A stretch of DNA of 48,630 nucleotides from the IMG/VR virus record IMGVR_UViG_3300041411_000097, positions 1 to 48,630 of that record. One strand, given 5' to 3'. The position numbers were made by a program, and so were the translations under genes. The stretch's first letter is position 1; the number at the start of each line of letters is the position of its first letter. This stretch comes from a virus. Below, piece after piece: positions 45,847-48,630 of this stretch. A model generated the notes under the pieces. That model ran no database searches, was not told the DNA's origin, and was given only the letters and a program-made list of their open reading frames with translations.

Positions 45847-46857
45847 TTATGCGCCTTTAACGAACTGCGCTACGCCGGTCGAACCGTTCGCATCACGCTT
45901 GAACTGTGGAGCAACTGCGGTCATGATCTGGAAGCTGTACTCGTCGGTGAAGTTTTTACGTTCAATCGGCATAGTAGTGATCGGCATCGCAGTCAGCAAC
46001 TCAACCACACGGCGTTCTTTAACGACGGCGAGGATTTCGTTAACTGGAACAGCAGTGGATGGAACGATGGACACGATACCTGGAATCGCCATCAGACGAG
46101 CCAGAATAGTGTTCTGAGGCGCGGCGGTCACGTAATCGTTAACCGATGCAGCGAACCAGTCACCGTAGTTCAGGTAGACGGTAGCGCCGCCGTAGTAGTT
46201 CTCGCCTTGCAGGCCGATCAGTACACGCTTAAGAGCTTCAACCCACTGAGCGCCGGTAGCAGTTACCAAGTCGACGTTACCGAAGTTACCGGTAGCGCGG
46301 CCTGGAGCAGTACGCAGACCGTAGATTTGGTTGCCGGCAACGTTGAACTTGGTGTCACCGTTAATTACCAGGTCTTCCAATTTTTCAACAATTTTTCTGT
46401 TGCCGTTGTCACGAGTAGCAGCGTCCAGATACTGCCAGCCGCCATCTTGACGAGCAGCTTCAACATCGCGCCAGCCGAAGGTGAAGGTGGTGTCGTAGAT
46501 TGGAACTGGAGTACCTTCGTAGTCGATAACTGGAGCATCGGCCTTCGCACGGCTGCGACCATCCATCGAGCTGTTCACTTCGCCAGAGTCAGTGACTTTG
46601 GAGAAGTAGTGCAGGACTTTGCCAATCGGCACGTTGCGTTGCAGGCTAGCCAAGTCAGTGAACACACCCAGCGCCGCACGCTGCAAGGTGATCAGGTCGT
46701 TGTCGTAGGTAGCCCAAGCATCACGAGGGATGGTGTAGGCGTTACCAATCATCTCGCCTTCGCTATCACGCGCAAGACGCTCTTGACGGGCGTTATGAGC
46801 GCGACGCTTGCCAATAACGGCAGCCTCTTGCTCTTTGTTAAAAGTCAGAATAGGCAT
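45847..46857 (-). CDS. Major capsid protein (DUF2184-type, HK97 fold)
   Basis: A 336-residue protein. IPRDAWATYDNDLITLQRAALGVFTDLASLQR near 43-75 and WRDVEAARQDGGWQYLDAATRDN match the DUF2184 capsid family that assembles the icosahedral head. It follows the protease-scaffold and a small decoration gene, as usual. Confidence 0.87.
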   Translation of the reverse strand: MPILTFNKEQEAAVIGKRRAHNARQERLARDSEGEMIGNAYTIPRDAWATYDNDLITLQRAALGVFTDLASLQRNVPIGKVLHYFSKVTDSGEVNSSMDGRSRAKADAPVIDYEGTPVPIYDTTFTFGWRDVEAARQDGGWQYLDAATRDNGNRKIVEKLEDLVINGDTKFNVAGNQIYGLRTAPGRATGNFGNVDLVTATGAQWVEALKRVLIGLQGENYYGGATVYLNYGDWFAASVNDYVTAAPQNTILARLMAIPGIVSIVPSTAVPVNEILAVVKERRVVELLTAMPITTMPIERKNFTDEYSFQIMTAVAPQFKRDANGSTGVAQFVKGA

Positions 46858-47294
46858 TATGCAGGCACCACGTAGGAGTTAGCGAGGATACGAACGTCAC
46901 CAAGACCGTTTGCACTGATTGCGCGAGATGCGGCCTCGTCGAATACAGCTACAGCGACTTCACCGGTTACTGCGGCTTTGAACTGGCCGGCAGCGATGCT
47001 GAGGACGGCACCCGGCGCGTAGGTAGCAGCGGCAAAGCGAACGTTGAATTCGTACTGCGGAACAGGCTTGAATGCTTCGCCAGTTTCGCCGGACGGAACA
47101 GCGGTATCCACGGTTTCGCCGATGTATGCACGGTTGTGCATGATGAAGTAATCGACCTTGGAGGTTGCGGCCAACTGAAACACGCCAGCGGTCACGGTAA
47201 CAGCCAGACCAGGCAGAATGCTTGCGCCAGTCTTCAGAGTGCGCGAATCAGGCTGTGCGAGATGCACAGGACCACGCCAGATAACGTTAGCCAT
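46857..47294 (-). CDS. Head decoration/minor capsid protein, 145 aa
   Basis: Beta-rich protein (ILPGLAVTVTAG and YEFNVRFAAATYAPGAVLS) between scaffold-protease and major capsid, where head stabilisation proteins are encoded. One-base overlaps on both sides. Name from position and character. Confidence 0.72.
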   Translation of the reverse strand: MANVIWRGPVHLAQPDSRTLKTGASILPGLAVTVTAGVFQLAATSKVDYFIMHNRAYIGETVDTAVPSGETGEAFKPVPQYEFNVRFAAATYAPGAVLSIAAGQFKAAVTGEVAVAVFDEAASRAISANGLGDVRILANSYVVPA

Positions 47295-48619
47295 TATTTG
47301 GCCTCCTGATCAGCTTGGTTCAAGCTATAGCCTTCGAACTCGTCTTTGGCGTTGGTTGCAACGGAGCCAGACAAGATGCCAGCGGCGGTTTGAACACCAA
47401 CATACATTGCATCCAGAGCTTCACCGCTCAAGGCGTTTGCAACAACTTCGCCGTGAACTTTGGCTACTGCGGCGCGTTTGTCTTTCAGGCCGGATTCGGC
47501 ATTGGCAGCGATGGCTGCGTTTGCGGAAATCACATCCTGTTTGAGTTTTTCATTTTCGGCCTGCACAGAAGCGAGAGAAGCATTGGTTGCTTCGAGCGCT
47601 TTATCTACAATGGCCCGAACTTCATCCGGAGTCATATCTACTTCCTCAATTGCGTTTGCCTGTACAGGCTGTTTAGGTTTGGTACTGAACAATTGTACCA
47701 TGGCCTTTAAGTTAGCCATGAGCGTATTGGTTTTCACCTTATAAGACGTTTCCGCAACTACTGTACGCGCATCGCCAGTTAGAATCGGGTTGTCGCCTTC
47801 AAAGTGATAGTCAATCGAATACATGCCTTCTGGAGTGCAATACACCAACGCACGATCATCGAAGTCCTGCACGTATGCGTAAGAATCCGAAGTGGCAAAC
47901 CGCTCCTTGACTGCCTCGCTCAAGATGGCAAGCTTCTCGCCGTATGAGTCGTCTAGCGCGTCTTCGTTGATAGTTGGCAGCACAGAGTTAATGACCGACT
48001 CACAGTTAACCGCGATTGCAACCTCGTCACCGCCAGCTCCTTGTTCGTGGAACAGGATCGCCAAGTGGTCATAGGACTGCTGAGTTGCGATCCAACTATA
48101 CGACTTGCCGCGAGACTCTCCCTTAGCATTGACGCGAGCAGTCATAAGGCCGGTCGACATATGCACTGGCTCAGGCTTAGCGGCGCCGTTAACTTGGTAG
48201 TCTTCAGCCTTGCCAACCCAATTCAGCAGCATTTCACCGTCTGGATGTGACTTGGCTACGCGCTCGTTGATCATTACGTCAGCAAAGTACTCTTCGCCAG
48301 CCTGTCGCACGTTCTGAGCGTGAACGCCGCCATAGTGCTTGCCTAGTGCCACTGCAACATCAGCGTTGTCTAGCGAGCTGATAGCGACGTACTGGCCATT
48401 AACCTCTGGGTGCCCAAAAGGCATGACGCGGCCATCCATCGAGGAATAACCTTTGGCGTTCTCGGACGAAGAGTACAGGCCATCGTTGAGCACAATGTTG
48501 TCTTTCATCCACAGCACATTCTTGATAACCGCGTACTTCTCGCCAGCTACCTCCGTGCGCTCAATCTTGATCGAGTCAGCGTTAACCGCCGACAGGATAT
48601 TCACACGCGTTTTTTTCAC
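47294..48619 (-). CDS. Prohead protease fused to scaffold (DUF2213)
   Basis: A 441-residue protein with GTG start. N-terminal DUF2213-type protease region (DGRVMPFGHPEVNGQYV and later HMSTGLMTARVN, SYDHLAILFHEQ) processes head proteins. The C-terminal 110 residues (from about 330) are a coiled coil rich in Ala/Glu (LEATNASLASVQAENEKLKQD), the scaffold that shapes the prohead. First gene of the late minus-strand operon; its start lies in the terminal repeat. Confidence 0.85.
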   Translation of the reverse strand: MKKTRVNILSAVNADSIKIERTEVAGEKYAVIKNVLWMKDNIVLNDGLYSSSENAKGYSSMDGRVMPFGHPEVNGQYVAISSLDNADVAVALGKHYGGVHAQNVRQAGEEYFADVMINERVAKSHPDGEMLLNWVGKAEDYQVNGAAKPEPVHMSTGLMTARVNAKGESRGKSYSWIATQQSYDHLAILFHEQGAGGDEVAIAVNCESVINSVLPTINEDALDDSYGEKLAILSEAVKERFATSDSYAYVQDFDDRALVYCTPEGMYSIDYHFEGDNPILTGDARTVVAETSYKVKTNTLMANLKAMVQLFSTKPKQPVQANAIEEVDMTPDEVRAIVDKALEATNASLASVQAENEKLKQDVISANAAIAANAESGLKDKRAAVAKVHGEVVANALSGEALDAMYVGVQTAAGILSGSVATNAKDEFEGYSLNQADQEAK

Positions 48620-48630
48620 AGGGCTAGCCC
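48517..48630. repeat. Right copy of 114-bp terminal direct repeat
   Basis: Identical to 1-114. Together they show that the sequence closes on itself, with a unique length of 48,516 bp. Confidence 0.95.

Noticed and set aside
1-48630. CRISPR arrays, insertion sequences, integrase, rRNA
   Set aside because: No spaced direct repeats, transposase or recombinase motifs, or rRNA-like sequence were seen on either strand.

Overview
The window looks like an essentially complete genome of a tailed, siphovirus-type bacteriophage, most likely infecting Pseudomonas. Bases 1-114 and 48517-48630 are identical, so the molecule closes into a circle of about 48,516 bp that is cut inside the prohead protease gene. 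The Pseudomonas assignment rests on a polyhydroxyalkanoate depolymerase (phaZ-like) closely resembling the Pseudomonas enzyme as I remember it, and on the overall gene set. No integrase, excisionase, phage DNA polymerase or CRISPR array was seen, and no confident tRNA.

Layout. 0.2-3.0 kb (+): portal and Mu F-like minor head protein, separated by one minus-strand gene. 3.0-4.2 kb (-): small genes behind their own promoter. 4.3-7.1 kb (-): HNH nuclease, large and small terminase, holin. 7.4-15.2 kb (-): a dense run of about 25 small, mostly unrecognised early genes with a metallophosphoesterase inside, divided by internal terminators and promoters. 15.2-19.3 kb (-): SLOG-fold protein, RusA-like resolvase, DnaB-type helicase, DUF1376 initiator with an origin-like iteron block inside it, GIY-YIG-like protein and a small HTH regulator. 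19.4-23.7 kb (+): recombination operon (unknown protein, DUF3799-type exonuclease, unknown protein, SSB) and three tandem HTH proteins. 23.6-24.6 kb (-): lambda-R-like endolysin and overlapping spanins, about 17 kb from the holin. 24.7-28.6 kb (+): accessory genes including two HNH nucleases and an RMF-like protein. 28.6-48.6 kb (-): tail spike, tail fibre, tail tip, tape measure, tail tube, connectors, a repeat-rich virion protein, major capsid and protease-scaffold, interrupted by two plus-strand cassettes. The second cassette carries phaZ.

Regulation. A 14-bp palindrome, GTTCTCCGGAGAAC, occurs four times nearly perfectly and twice in degenerate form, only between 4.2 and 24.2 kb. One copy overlaps the promoter region of the small HTH gene at 19.1-19.3 kb. 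It looks like a dispersed operator network. Many units start from a host-sigma70-like promoter with a TTGAC(G/C/T) -35 box and a 16-17 bp spacer.

Together the genes describe a phage that recruits the host replisome (initiator plus DnaB helicase), recombines with its own exonuclease and SSB, and may tune infection of starved, PHA-storing cells through phaZ and the RMF-like protein. That last interpretation is inference. Start codons were chosen by Shine-Dalgarno (SD) sequences and stop/start overlaps. Family names come from recognised motifs, not from database searches.
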